Translations under genes and position numbers: made by a program
NCBI GenBank assembly: GCA_035285595.1
Contig: JAYKGV010000043.1
Coordinates: 39,119 to 103,118 of the forward strand
Reading direction: 5' to 3'
Origin: VGJW01 sp035285595
Lineage (GTDB): Bacteria; Cyanobacteriota; Sericytochromatia; S15B-MN24; VGJW01
DNA length: 64,000 nucleotides
Shown here: in pieces, positions 17,607-24,920 of the stretch
Layout of the letters: every line of letters starts with the position of its first letter
How positions within the stretch are numbered: the first letter of the stretch is position 1
Notes under the pieces: generated by a model
Told to the model about the DNA's origin: nothing
The model's input: only the letters and a program-made list of their open reading frames with translations
The model's database searches: none

Positions 17607-17876
17607 CTAACGGTCAAGATCTGTCCGGTCCACGATCCCGATGATGCCGGCGTCCACGGGAGCGAAGGACTCGGGCAGGGCCAGGGCGGCTTCGCGCCCC
17701 AGCACGCAGAACGCCCTCTCGCCCACGCCTGCCCCGATGCTGTCGGTGGCCACCAGCGGCGGGCCGGCGGGGCGGCCGGACTCGTCGAGTGGCTGCACCA
17801 GCATCAGCTTGATGCCCTGGAGGGCAGGATCCTTGACGGTGGCCACGAGGGTGCCGATGACTTCGCCGACGAACAT
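17607..17876 (-). CDS. BMC-P shell vertex protein (EutN/CcmL family), copy 2
   Basis: An 89-residue BMC-P protein starting at ATG 17876 with MFVGEVIGTLVATVKDP, then GIKLMLVQPLDESG and a closing VDAGIIGIVDRTDL strand. The open frame runs far upstream but overlaps the BMC-T gene there; the internal ATG gives the family's exact length. An AGGAGG element lies eleven bases upstream, inside the end of the preceding gene. Forms shell pentamers. The central CVLGREAAL segment contains a Cys not shared by the other two copies. Confidence 0.92.
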   Translation of the reverse strand: MFVGEVIGTLVATVKDPALQGIKLMLVQPLDESGRPAGPPLVATDSIGAGVGERAFCVLGREAALALPESFAPVDAGIIGIVDRTDLDR

Positions 17877-17881
17877 GGGCG

Positions 17882-18850
17882 TCAGGCCTCCTGCCAATGG
17901 ACCCATAGGTCCGGATGAGGACGTGGCAGCACCAAGGTCCGGCACGTCAGTCCCCGCGGATCGAGGTGACGCCTTGCGGCGGCCACGGCCTCGTCCAGGT
18001 CCTCCAGGCCACCCGAGAGCACGAACCATGCCTTGCCGCCCAGGCCATCGGCCAGCCGCAGCAGGTGAAGCCGGACCTCCGCGGTCTTGAGCGCGGCATC
18101 GGCGGCGGCGAGGGCACCCGCACACGCGAAGGCCTCGACAAGGGCCACGGGCTGGTCCGCATCGGGGGGATGGGTGCCCTGACGCAAGCGTTCCAATAGG
18201 GCGGGGGACGCCGCCGGCAGCAGCATGGCGTCCACGAGGACCTCTGGGGCCACGGCGCGGCCGGCGGCCATGGCCTCTTCGACCTCGGCTACCGCCCCTG
18301 CGAAGACAACGAGGCCCTTGCCGGGGCTTGAGGGACGCAGCAGCAGCAGGTCCACGGGTGCCCTTTTGCAGACGACATCGGCCGCTTCCCACGCAGCCAC
18401 GATCGAACCATACTCAAGCATCGCGAGCGCGGAAGCATCGGCGTCCTCTCGACCGGGACGCAGGCCACGCATGGCCGGGCCCGGGAACCCGGCATGGGTG
18501 GGCGGCGGCCCTTCACCTGGCGAGCCGGCGTCGTTCGTCACGGCATCGGACGCGTCGACCACGGGGTCTTCCCCGGGTTCCGGATCGTCAAAGGGCAGGA
18601 CTTCCTCTTCCCAGAACGGTTCGTCCGGTTCGGGGCGGGAGATCGGGGGGACGGGAGCAGGCCACGGTTCCATGAAGTCGGACGCCATCTCGATGTCCGC
18701 ATCCGTCAGGGGGGCAGGGCTTGCTTCCAGAGGAACTGGATGGGCAGGTGACTCGAGGTCGCTTGTGTCCGGGGGGGCGGGCGGCAGAGAAGCGGGGCGA
18801 TGCGGGACATTGGGGCGAAAGGGAAAGGACTCGCGGATGTCGTCGGTCAC
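17882..18850 (-). CDS. BMC-T (tandem-domain) shell protein with 140-residue acidic, Pro-rich N-terminal extension
   Basis: GTG 18850 is chosen: it overlaps the stop of the upstream gene (GTGA) and has GAGG seven bases before it. The product is 322 residues. Residues about 1-140 are acidic and proline-rich without predicted fold (for example FWEEEVLPFDDPEPGEDPVV). Residues 141-230 and 235-322 are two BMC folds: ALAMLEYGSIVAAWEAADVV and a RAPVDLLLLRPSSPGKGLVV strand pair, then ALVEAFACAGALAAADAALK with EVRLHLLRLADGLGGKAWFV. The body resembles the Haliangium ochraceum BMC-T1 type, a single-layer pseudohexameric trimer. In that family the N-terminus is short; the extension here is unusual and could bind cargo or lie on one face of the shell. 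Codon use matches neighbours, so no recent fusion is evident. Confidence 0.88.
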   Translation of the reverse strand: MTDDIRESFPFRPNVPHRPASLPPAPPDTSDLESPAHPVPLEASPAPLTDADIEMASDFMEPWPAPVPPISRPEPDEPFWEEEVLPFDDPEPGEDPVVDASDAVTNDAGSPGEGPPPTHAGFPGPAMRGLRPGREDADASALAMLEYGSIVAAWEAADVVCKRAPVDLLLLRPSSPGKGLVVFAGAVAEVEEAMAAGRAVAPEVLVDAMLLPAASPALLERLRQGTHPPDADQPVALVEAFACAGALAAADAALKTAEVRLHLLRLADGLGGKAWFVLSGGLEDLDEAVAAARRHLDPRGLTCRTLVLPRPHPDLWVHWQEA

Positions 18851-20223
18851 GCGTGTACCTCGAGATGACCCGGGCTCCATGACAGTCGACCCGCGATGGG
18901 TGCCAACAGACGCACGCCGCCCCTGTCTTGCGGCGCTGCGGCTACAGGTTGGCCCGCCTTGACGTGTCCGCCCTCCGGCCAAAGAGGTGAGAGCGGCAGG
19001 CCCCCCTCGAGGATCAGGGGTAACCGGACGCGTGACGGAAGGTGTGCGACGGGGGTGGGGGGCAACTGAGGTCGTGCAGTGCCCAGCCGCGTCAGCAAAG
19101 CGTCCTCCGACAACCTGAAATGGTGCGCTGAAGGTCCCTCCATCGGACCGACAAGGCGTGAGGAGCTTTCCGTGGGGGAGGCCGACCGGGCCACGCCCCC
19201 GGCCACGAGCCCCTCCCGAAGCGCCACGAGGATGGAGGCGGGATGCACGTCGGCCGGGCAAGCGGTCACGCTGCAGATGCCACAGGCTCCGCAGTGCCGG
19301 GCACCCAACAGGATCTCGGCCGGCCCCTCCTGGCCGTAGGCCGCCATTCGGACGAGCCGGTGGGGGACGAGTCCGGTCGCGGCGTCAGGGGGAGCGATTG
19401 CGCCTCCGGAGGCCGGGACGTCGGCCGAGGGACACCAGTCGGTGCACGCCGTGCACGTGCCACACGACGAAAGCGCGCGGCGCAGGGCCACGTCGACCGG
19501 AAGGTCACGATGCCTGTGTGCGGGATGCCCTGCGGGCAGCAGCTGAACCCAGTGCACGTCGGGAGTGAGCACGTCCGTCGTTTGGAGTCGGCGTCCGGCC
19601 AGTGCTCCTCCAGCCCACGCGGTCTCGCCGGAGTTCAGCTCGAGCAACGGGCCAAGGGGGCTTCCCAAGGGCGCCAGCCAGGCCCGCCCGTGGCCGGTTG
19701 CGTCGGTGCGCACGAGCAGGCGCGGGGTGGGAAGCCGATCGTAGGCATGCCATCCCAGCTGCCAAAGGGCGATGGTATCCAGCAAGAGTACTCCGGCCTC
19801 CGCGGCTTCTACCGCGCCGGGAAAGGCGTGGCCCATCCGGGCCAGCCAGACATGTTCCGTGGCGGCGGCCGGGTAGCGGTCGGGTAGCGTCAACAGGTTC
19901 GCACCCGGGATGGCCCGGCGCAGGTCCGCCGGTTCGAGCAGGGCGGCCACGCCCGCAGGCCACGCGATCTCGAGACGGTCCCGGGCGCCGCCCACGCAGT
20001 CGGCCAGGAGGTCGAGGGCCCGATAGAGTTCGGCAGCCTGGTGGTGCCACAACAGGGCGTCGGTGGGACAGGCCGGGTCTGCGCTGGCGGGCACCACGAG
20101 AACCCGTTTCCACGGAGCGGCGAGGCGGGCCCAGAGGGGGTGGCCCTGCGCATCGAGCAGGCCGAGATCACGAGCCGCCGCAGCAAGGGCGGTCGCTCGC
20201 GAGGCCGTGACGATTGTGGCCAT
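18847..20223 (-). CDS. PduS/RnfC-like iron-sulfur protein of the microcompartment
   Basis: A 458-residue protein with two cysteine clusters, CGTCTACTDWCP (Cys254/257/260/264) and CGACGICSVTACP (Cys311/314/317/322), each fitting a [4Fe-4S] centre, and a C-terminal barrel-sandwich hybrid domain (PLSPLWPEGGHVKAGQPVAA...). This is the C-terminal architecture of PduS and RnfC. PduS passes electrons for cobalamin reduction or cofactor recycling at microcompartment shells. The N-terminal 240 residues have alpha/beta character, but I do not see the Gly-rich FMN/NADH loop of PduS, so the electron input may differ. It is eight bases after the aldehyde dehydrogenase gene and overlaps the BMC-T gene by four bases. 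A role in reoxidising NADH made by the aldehyde dehydrogenase is inferred. Confidence 0.8.
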   Translation of the reverse strand: MATIVTASRATALAAAARDLGLLDAQGHPLWARLAAPWKRVLVVPASADPACPTDALLWHHQAAELYRALDLLADCVGGARDRLEIAWPAGVAALLEPADLRRAIPGANLLTLPDRYPAAATEHVWLARMGHAFPGAVEAAEAGVLLLDTIALWQLGWHAYDRLPTPRLLVRTDATGHGRAWLAPLGSPLGPLLELNSGETAWAGGALAGRRLQTTDVLTPDVHWVQLLPAGHPAHRHRDLPVDVALRRALSSCGTCTACTDWCPSADVPASGGAIAPPDAATGLVPHRLVRMAAYGQEGPAEILLGARHCGACGICSVTACPADVHPASILVALREGLVAGGVARSASPTESSSRLVGPMEGPSAHHFRLSEDALLTRLGTARPQLPPTPVAHLPSRVRLPLILEGGLPLSPLWPEGGHVKAGQPVAAAPQDRGGVRLLAPIAGRLSWSPGHLEVHA

Positions 20224-20231
20224 GGGGTGAA

Positions 20232-21665
20232 CTAGACGATCCTTAGCGCGTCGACGAGGGCGCAGCGCCGCATGCGTGAGAAGTGGCGCGCGTAGGTCAG
20301 CCCCTCACCCGTGGGGTGGGCGATGGTGAAGGACGTGGGCCCCTCGCCGCCCTCGCCGAGGCCCGCATAGTGGGGGCCGTTCTTGACGAAGATGGCCGTG
20401 TTCATGACCCGGGCCATCTCGCTCATGCGGTCGATGCGGCGGCTGTGGATGCTGGACGTGTGGCCGTAACCGTGCTCGACCTCGCGGGCCAGCTCGAGGC
20501 CTTCGTGAAAGTCACGTACACGGGTGAACGGAATGACGGGCATCAGCTGCTCGGTGTGAAGCAGGGTATGGTTGCGGTTGACCTCGGCGATGACGAGTTT
20601 GATCTCGGGGCCGACGTTCACGCCGATCTCGCGCAGGATCACACCGGCATCCTTGCCGACGAATTTCTTGTTGACGTCCGAATGCTGGCCGGGCCCCCGG
20701 TGGGTGGCGAGGATGACTTTCATGAGGCGTTCGGTCTGGTCGGCGTCGGCCTCGAAGGCTCCTGCCTTGCGCATATGGCCCTTGAGTTCGTCGGCGATGG
20801 AGGCGACGGCGATGAACTCCTTCTCGTCGCAGCAGATGATGTTGTTGTCGAAGGACGCGCCATTCACCATGTCGCGGGCGGCCTTCTCGAGGTCGGCCGT
20901 CTCGTCGCAAAGCGAGGGTGGATTGCCGGGACCGGCCGCGATGGTCTTCTTGCCCGAAGCCATGGCCGCCTTGACCACGCCCGGACCGCCGGTCACGACC
21001 AGCAAGCGGATGCCGGGGTGCTTCATCAGCGCGGTGGCCGTCTCCATGGTGGGTTCGGCGATGGTCGTGATCAGGTCCGGAGGGCCGCCCGCCGAGACGA
21101 TGGCCCGGTTGAGCAGCGAGATCGTCAGGTGGGTGACCCGCTTTGCGCTGGGATGAGGTTGGAAGACGACTGAATTGCCCGCGGCGATCATGCCGATGGC
21201 ATTGCAGATGACGGTCTCGGAGGGGTTGGTGGTGGGGCAGATGGCCCCGATGACGCCCCATGGCGCGAACTCGTAGAGGGTCAGTCCGTGGTCGCCGGTC
21301 CAGACCTGCGAGGTCAGGTCCTCGGTGCCGGGTGTCTTGTTGGTGACGAGGCGGTTTTTGATGACCTTGTGATCGACGCGACCCAGGCCCGTTTCCTCGA
21401 CCGCCAGGCGGGAAATGGCCTCGAGGTGGTCGCGCATCATCGCGCGCATCCCCTCGATGATGCGGCCGCGGTCGGCCATCGAGCGGTGCCACTCGAGCGT
21501 TTGCTGGGCTTTGGTGGCGGCTTCGATGGCCGCATCGAGCGTGGGGAAGATGCCTTCCTTGGCCACGGCCCCGGGAACCGCGGCCAAGCGGCCGCCGCCC
21601 CCTTCCTCGACGCGCTGCAGCACGCGTTGGACGAGAGCGCTCAACTGGGCCTGGGACATCGACAT
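20232..21665 (-). CDS. CoA-acylating aldehyde dehydrogenase (PduP/EutE family), microcompartment cargo
   Basis: This 477-residue enzyme oxidises an aldehyde to acyl-CoA with NAD+ and CoA. Signature regions are FAPWGVIGAICPTTNPSETV, FQPHPSAKRVTH, the VVTGGPGVVKAAM nucleotide-binding segment, and NNIICCDEKEF with the catalytic Cys278 aligning with the NNLPC cysteine of PduP/EutE. Residues 3-20 (SQAQLSALVQRVLQRVEE) form a short amphipathic helix followed by a Gly linker, the standard encapsulation peptide that tethers cargo to the shell lumen. GGAG lies eight bases before ATG 21665. In this operon the substrate is most likely acetaldehyde released by the deoxyribose-phosphate aldolase encoded at 23125-24345. 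Confidence 0.93.
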   Translation of the reverse strand: MSMSQAQLSALVQRVLQRVEEGGGGRLAAVPGAVAKEGIFPTLDAAIEAATKAQQTLEWHRSMADRGRIIEGMRAMMRDHLEAISRLAVEETGLGRVDHKVIKNRLVTNKTPGTEDLTSQVWTGDHGLTLYEFAPWGVIGAICPTTNPSETVICNAIGMIAAGNSVVFQPHPSAKRVTHLTISLLNRAIVSAGGPPDLITTIAEPTMETATALMKHPGIRLLVVTGGPGVVKAAMASGKKTIAAGPGNPPSLCDETADLEKAARDMVNGASFDNNIICCDEKEFIAVASIADELKGHMRKAGAFEADADQTERLMKVILATHRGPGQHSDVNKKFVGKDAGVILREIGVNVGPEIKLVIAEVNRNHTLLHTEQLMPVIPFTRVRDFHEGLELAREVEHGYGHTSSIHSRRIDRMSEMARVMNTAIFVKNGPHYAGLGEGGEGPTSFTIAHPTGEGLTYARHFSRMRRCALVDALRIV

Positions 21666-21710
21666 CCTGGGGTCTCCGATCAGGGGTCGGGGGGCTGGAT
21701 GGCCGCGGGC

Positions 21711-22025
21711 CTACCAGGCTTCGACGGCGAGCGGGGCATCCTTCTGGAACTGGGTCACGCCGTGGACATCCCAGGTGTCGACGATGGCCATGATGGTGGC
21801 GTCGATGGGCTTACCCTCGGTTTCACGGGTGTTGCGGGCGCTGGAGCCTGTGGCGTACAGCACGACTTCGCCTTCGCCTGCGCCCACGGAGTCCGCGGCG
21901 ATGACGTAGGCTGCCGTCTCACGGGCCTCGACGTCCAGCTGCTGGACGACCAGCAACTTGCTGCCGAGCAGCTTGGGGTCCTTCTGGTCGGCGACGAGCG
22001 AGCCGACGACGCGTCCGATCAGCAT
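21711..22025 (-). CDS. BMC-P shell vertex protein (EutN/CcmL family), copy 1
   Basis: A 104-residue BMC-P protein beginning at ATG 22025 (MLIGRVVGSLVADQKDP) with GGAG seven bases upstream; the longer frame from 22085 adds 20 unrelated residues. It continues with GSKLLVVQQLDVEARETAAY and the IDATIMAIVDTWDV strand, then a 15-residue tail (TQFQKDAPLAVEAW) longer than in the other two copies. It should form pentameric caps of the shell. Its place between the BMC-H and aldehyde dehydrogenase genes is typical of metabolosome operons. Confidence 0.93.
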   Translation of the reverse strand: MLIGRVVGSLVADQKDPKLLGSKLLVVQQLDVEARETAAYVIAADSVGAGEGEVVLYATGSSARNTRETEGKPIDATIMAIVDTWDVHGVTQFQKDAPLAVEAW

Positions 22026-22097
22026 CCGGTGTCTCCGGTCGGGTGAGCCCCGGGTCCCGGCGCGGCGGCCGGGCCCGGGTGTCACGAGGGAAGTCGA

Positions 22098-22391
22098 TCA
22101 GGCCTTGGCGCCGTCGCCGCGGCCGAGCGGCATCACCGCGTCGATGTTGGCGTGCGGGCGGGCGATGACGTGGACGGCCACGACTTCGCCGACCTTCTCG
22201 GCCGCGCGCGAACCGGCCTCGGTCGCGGCCTTCACGGCGGCGACATCACCGCGGACGATGGCGGTCACGAAGCCGCCGCCGGTCTTTTCGTAGGTCACGA
22301 GCTCGACCTTGGCGGCCTTGACCATCGCATCCGAGGCCTCGACCAGAGCCGCGAAGCTCTTGGTTTCGATCATGCCGAGGGCGTCAGCCAT
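22098..22391 (-). CDS. BMC-H shell hexamer protein (PduA/CcmK type)
   Basis: A 97-residue single-domain BMC protein, MADALGMIETKSFAALVEAS..., with the conserved KTGGGFVTAIVRGDVAAVKAA pore strand and VVAVHVIARPH C-terminal helix. It forms the hexameric tiles that make up most of the shell facets. The central pore loop reads Gly-Gly-Gly-Phe rather than the Gly-Ser-Gly of PduA, so the pore may pass different metabolites. A strong AAGGAG site lies eight bases before ATG 22391, the best ribosome binding site in the operon, consistent with the need for many copies. It is the only BMC-H gene in the operon. Confidence 0.96.
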   Translation of the reverse strand: MADALGMIETKSFAALVEASDAMVKAAKVELVTYEKTGGGFVTAIVRGDVAAVKAATEAGSRAAEKVGEVVAVHVIARPHANIDAVMPLGRGDGAKA

Positions 22392-22432
22392 GGGGAATTC
22401 TCCTTAAGGGGTGTGGGGGTAGGGCGGAAGGG

Positions 22433-23068
22433 TCAGCGTTTCTCGTCGATGCCATCGAGGTCGGACACGGCTTGCATGGCGGCCTCCCGGGCGATGCGGA
22501 TCTGGGCTTCGTCTCCGGCCAGGTACAGCCGTCCGAAGGCGCCCGTCGGCCGGATGATGACGATATTGATGTCGGCCGCCTTTTCCGCTTCGTTGGCCGC
22601 GAGCGCTGCATAACCGGCGGGATACGTCTCCATGATGAAGAGTGTCTGTTTGGCGACCAGCATCATCCCTTTGCGGCCACTGCGGTTGATCAGCATGGCC
22701 TGGTGATCCGTCACGCGGTGGATGACCTGGTTCGAGACGACCTTGGGCTTCAGGCGATCGGCCTCGGTCTTGCCCATCGCACGCAGGATGGCGTCACCGG
22801 CCTCTCGGACCTCGGCCTGCTCGTCGGCGTGCAGTTCGAGCATGCCGTATTGCCGTTCGACGATCAGTTCGGCCGGCGTGACCTTGGTGGCCTTCAGTGC
22901 CACGTCCATCAACTGATTGATGGCCATGCCGGGCGCCACCTCGACGTACAAGGCCGCTTGCCCCTCGACTGGCAGGTAGCCTGACGCGACCGAGGCCATG
23001 AAGGCCGCGAACTGCGGCTGCATCGCGTCGATGTAGCAAAAGGTACGGAGCTGGACATTCTCGGCCAT
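22433..23068 (-). CDS. BMC-T shell protein, double-layer trimer type
   Basis: A 211-residue protein of two BMC folds. It resembles the Haliangium ochraceum BMC-T2/T3 and CsoS1D/CcmP group: LRTFCYIDAMQPQFAAFMAS, GYLPVEGQAALYVEVAPG, then in the second half LINRSGRKGMMLVAKQTLFI and TGAFGRLYLAGDEAQI. Members of this group stack as two trimers face to face and have a large gated pore thought to pass bulky cofactors or substrates; gating here is inferred from family. Start ATG 23068 has a GAGGG upstream. It is the first shell gene after the aldolase gene, spaced by 56 bases. Confidence 0.93.
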   Translation of the reverse strand: MAENVQLRTFCYIDAMQPQFAAFMASVASGYLPVEGQAALYVEVAPGMAINQLMDVALKATKVTPAELIVERQYGMLELHADEQAEVREAGDAILRAMGKTEADRLKPKVVSNQVIHRVTDHQAMLINRSGRKGMMLVAKQTLFIMETYPAGYAALAANEAEKAADINIVIIRPTGAFGRLYLAGDEAQIRIAREAAMQAVSDLDGIDEKR

Positions 23069-23124
23069 GGAGCCCTCGGGGCGGGAGCGGGTGGGGATGG
23101 GGGACGAAGAGGGATGCGAAGGGG

Positions 23125-24345
23125 CTAGTAACTACCTGCCCCGGCAGACACTCCTTTGACAATGGCGACGGAGGCGCTGGCGCCGATGCGGGTCGCGCCG
23201 GCGGCGATCATGTCCTGGGCGGTCCGGGTGTCGCGGATGCCGCCCGAGGCCTTGACGCCCAGTTCGGGACCGACGGTGGCCCGCATGAGCGCGATGTCGC
23301 GGACGGTCGCGCCCCCTGTCGAGAAACCTGTCGAGGTCTTCACGAAGTCGGCGCCGGCGCTTTTGGAGAGGGCGCAGGCGATGACCTTCTGCTCGTCGTC
23401 GAGCAGGGCCGTCTCGAGGATGACCTTGCTGACGACCCCTCGCGGGCAGGCTTGCACGACGCTGCGGATGTCATGCTCGACGGTTTCGTAGTCCTTGCTC
23501 TTGAGTGCCCCTACGTTGATGACCATGTCGATCTCGGTGGCCCCGTTGCGGATGGCTTCCGTGGTCTCGAAGACCTTGGTGGCCGTGTCCGTGGCACCCA
23601 GCGGAAAGCCCACGACGGTGCAGACCTTGACACCGCTGTCCTTGAGCAGCTGGGCCGAGAGCTTCACCCAGCCCGGGTTCACGCAGACGCTCATGAAGCG
23701 TTGCTGGCGGGCCTCGGCACACAGCTTCCGGATCTCGTCCTCGGTGGCATCGGCCTTGAGCAGCGTGTGGTCGATCATGCGGGCCAGCTTGGGGTTCGGT
23801 GCGCCCACGCCTTCGCCGGCCCCGATGCGCGCGGCCCCCAGGGTGACGAGGTCCTGCACCCGACCGCTGCACCGGACGGCGCAGGTCGACTGCTTGACGC
23901 AGGTGTCGCACGAGGGCAACTCGGCGATCCCTTTCTCGGGAGAGGCCACTTCCTTGAGGGTGATGGGCGCGATGCCGACGGCTGCGAGGGCCTTGGCCTG
24001 ATTTTCGGCAGCGAGGGCCACCATGGGGATGCCCCGCCTGCGGGCGTGGCGCACCAGCCGAATCGTCGGGCTATCTTCATCGGGTGAGGCCAGCAGCTTG
24101 GCCAAGCTGGGCGGGACGGACGGCAGTACGATGAGGTCCGTTTCGCCCAGGATCTTGGCTGGATCGGCCGTTTCTGCGGCGAGGGTCTCGACCGCGAGAG
24201 CCTTGAGCGGGCGGGCCCAGCGGGGCTGCCACAAACGAACCTTGTGGCCCGCAGCCTGCGTCGCGTCGAGGACGGCCGGCAGGTTGCGGTGGTCTTCGGT
24301 GTAGAGGACGAGGGTGCGGAGGCCGGACGTGGACATGGGGGTCAT
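23125..24345 (-). CDS. deoC: Deoxyribose-phosphate aldolase with extra N-terminal domain and Cys cluster
   Basis: A 406-residue protein. Residues about 185-395 are DeoC: ARMIDHTLLKADATEDEI, CVNPGWVKLSAQLLKDSG, VVGFPLGATDTATKVFE, and ADFVKTSTGF with the Schiff-base Lys336. The reaction is 2-deoxyribose-5-phosphate to acetaldehyde and glyceraldehyde-3-phosphate. Usual DeoC enzymes are 215-260 residues, so about 185 residues are extra. They form an alpha/beta flavodoxin-like or flavoprotein-like unit (LRTLVLYTEDHRNLPAVLDA, TDLIVLPSVPPSLAKLL) ending in CDTCVKQSTCAVRC (Cys146/149/155/159), a possible [4Fe-4S] or zinc site. ATG 24345 overlaps the rpiB stop (ATGA). The next genes encode shell and aldehyde dehydrogenase, so it is the probable source of the encapsulated aldehyde. 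Confidence 0.92.
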   Translation of the reverse strand: MTPMSTSGLRTLVLYTEDHRNLPAVLDATQAAGHKVRLWQPRWARPLKALAVETLAAETADPAKILGETDLIVLPSVPPSLAKLLASPDEDSPTIRLVRHARRRGIPMVALAAENQAKALAAVGIAPITLKEVASPEKGIAELPSCDTCVKQSTCAVRCSGRVQDLVTLGAARIGAGEGVGAPNPKLARMIDHTLLKADATEDEIRKLCAEARQQRFMSVCVNPGWVKLSAQLLKDSGVKVCTVVGFPLGATDTATKVFETTEAIRNGATEIDMVINVGALKSKDYETVEHDIRSVVQACPRGVVSKVILETALLDDEQKVIACALSKSAGADFVKTSTGFSTGGATVRDIALMRATVGPELGVKASGGIRDTRTAQDMIAAGATRIGASASVAIVKGVSAGAGSY

Positions 24346-24794
24346 CCGTTCCGATGGAGCTCGCGCTCGAGGGCGTGGATCTTGTCGATGCGGGGCTGAT
24401 GGCGGCTGGCAAAGGGGGTGTCGAGGAATAGCCGCACGACCTCTTCCGCAAGGCCCGGGCCGATGACGCGCGCACCCAGCGTCAGCACATTGGCGTCGTT
24501 GTGCTCGCGGGCGTTACGGGCGGCATACATGTCGTTGCAGAGCGCCGCACGGATGCCCGGAAGCTTGTTGGCGACCATGCTGCTGCCGATGCCTGCGCCG
24601 TCGATCATGATGCCGCGGTCTGTCTCGCCCGTTGCTACGGCCCCGGCGACCTTGAGCGCATAGTCGGGATAGTCGCAGGCCACCGTGCTGTAGGTACCCA
24701 CGTCCGTCACCGTGTGGCCCAGGCTCTGCACATAAGCGCGTAGCGCTTCCTTGAGCGGGAAGCCACCGTGGTCACTGCCGATCGCGATGCGCAT
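24342..24794 (-). CDS. rpiB: RpiB/LacA family sugar-phosphate isomerase with active-site Cys replaced
   Basis: A 150-residue RpiB-type protein: MRIAIGSDHGGFPLKEAL (phosphate/ring-opening region with Asp8-His9), DVGTYSTVACDYPDYA, and ANKLPGIRAALCNDMYAARNAREHN. In many RpiB enzymes the base is a Cys in the ICGTGIG loop; here the loop reads MIDGAGIGSS, with Asp65 at that place. Ribose-5-phosphate isomerisation is therefore not certain, and another aldose/ketose phosphate is possible. It is the first gene of the BMC operon and coupled by an ATGA overlap to the aldolase gene, which supports a role in feeding or clearing pentose phosphates of the same pathway. Confidence 0.85.
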   Translation of the reverse strand: MRIAIGSDHGGFPLKEALRAYVQSLGHTVTDVGTYSTVACDYPDYALKVAGAVATGETDRGIMIDGAGIGSSMVANKLPGIRAALCNDMYAARNAREHNDANVLTLGARVIGPGLAEEVVRLFLDTPFASRHQPRIDKIHALERELHRNG

Positions 24795-24811
24795 GGGTCC
24801 GTGGGTCGGTC

Positions 24812-24829
24812 GGGGGAATCCCCATTGTA
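24812..24829 (-). promoter_or_regulatory. Possible -10 element and palindrome upstream of the BMC operon
   Basis: On the minus strand, TACAAT (24829-24824) matches the -10 consensus at five of six positions and lies 29 bases before ATG 24794. It is followed at once by the palindrome GGGGATTCCCC, which could be an operator. No good -35 hexamer is found 16-18 bases upstream, so an activator may be needed or the call may be wrong. Confidence 0.3.
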
Positions 24830-24920
24830 CGGTATGTGAACAGGGCCGGTGAGTTTTGACCGTAAGGATGGTCGTAGCGTCGAGTTGCTAGCCTGTGTCG
24901 TGTGCTTCGAGGGCCTTGCC

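Noticed and set aside
17310..24794. Carboxysome or propanediol/ethanolamine microcompartment
   Set aside because: No RuBisCO, carbonic anhydrase, diol dehydratase or ethanolamine lyase is present; cargo points to an aldolase-based organelle.
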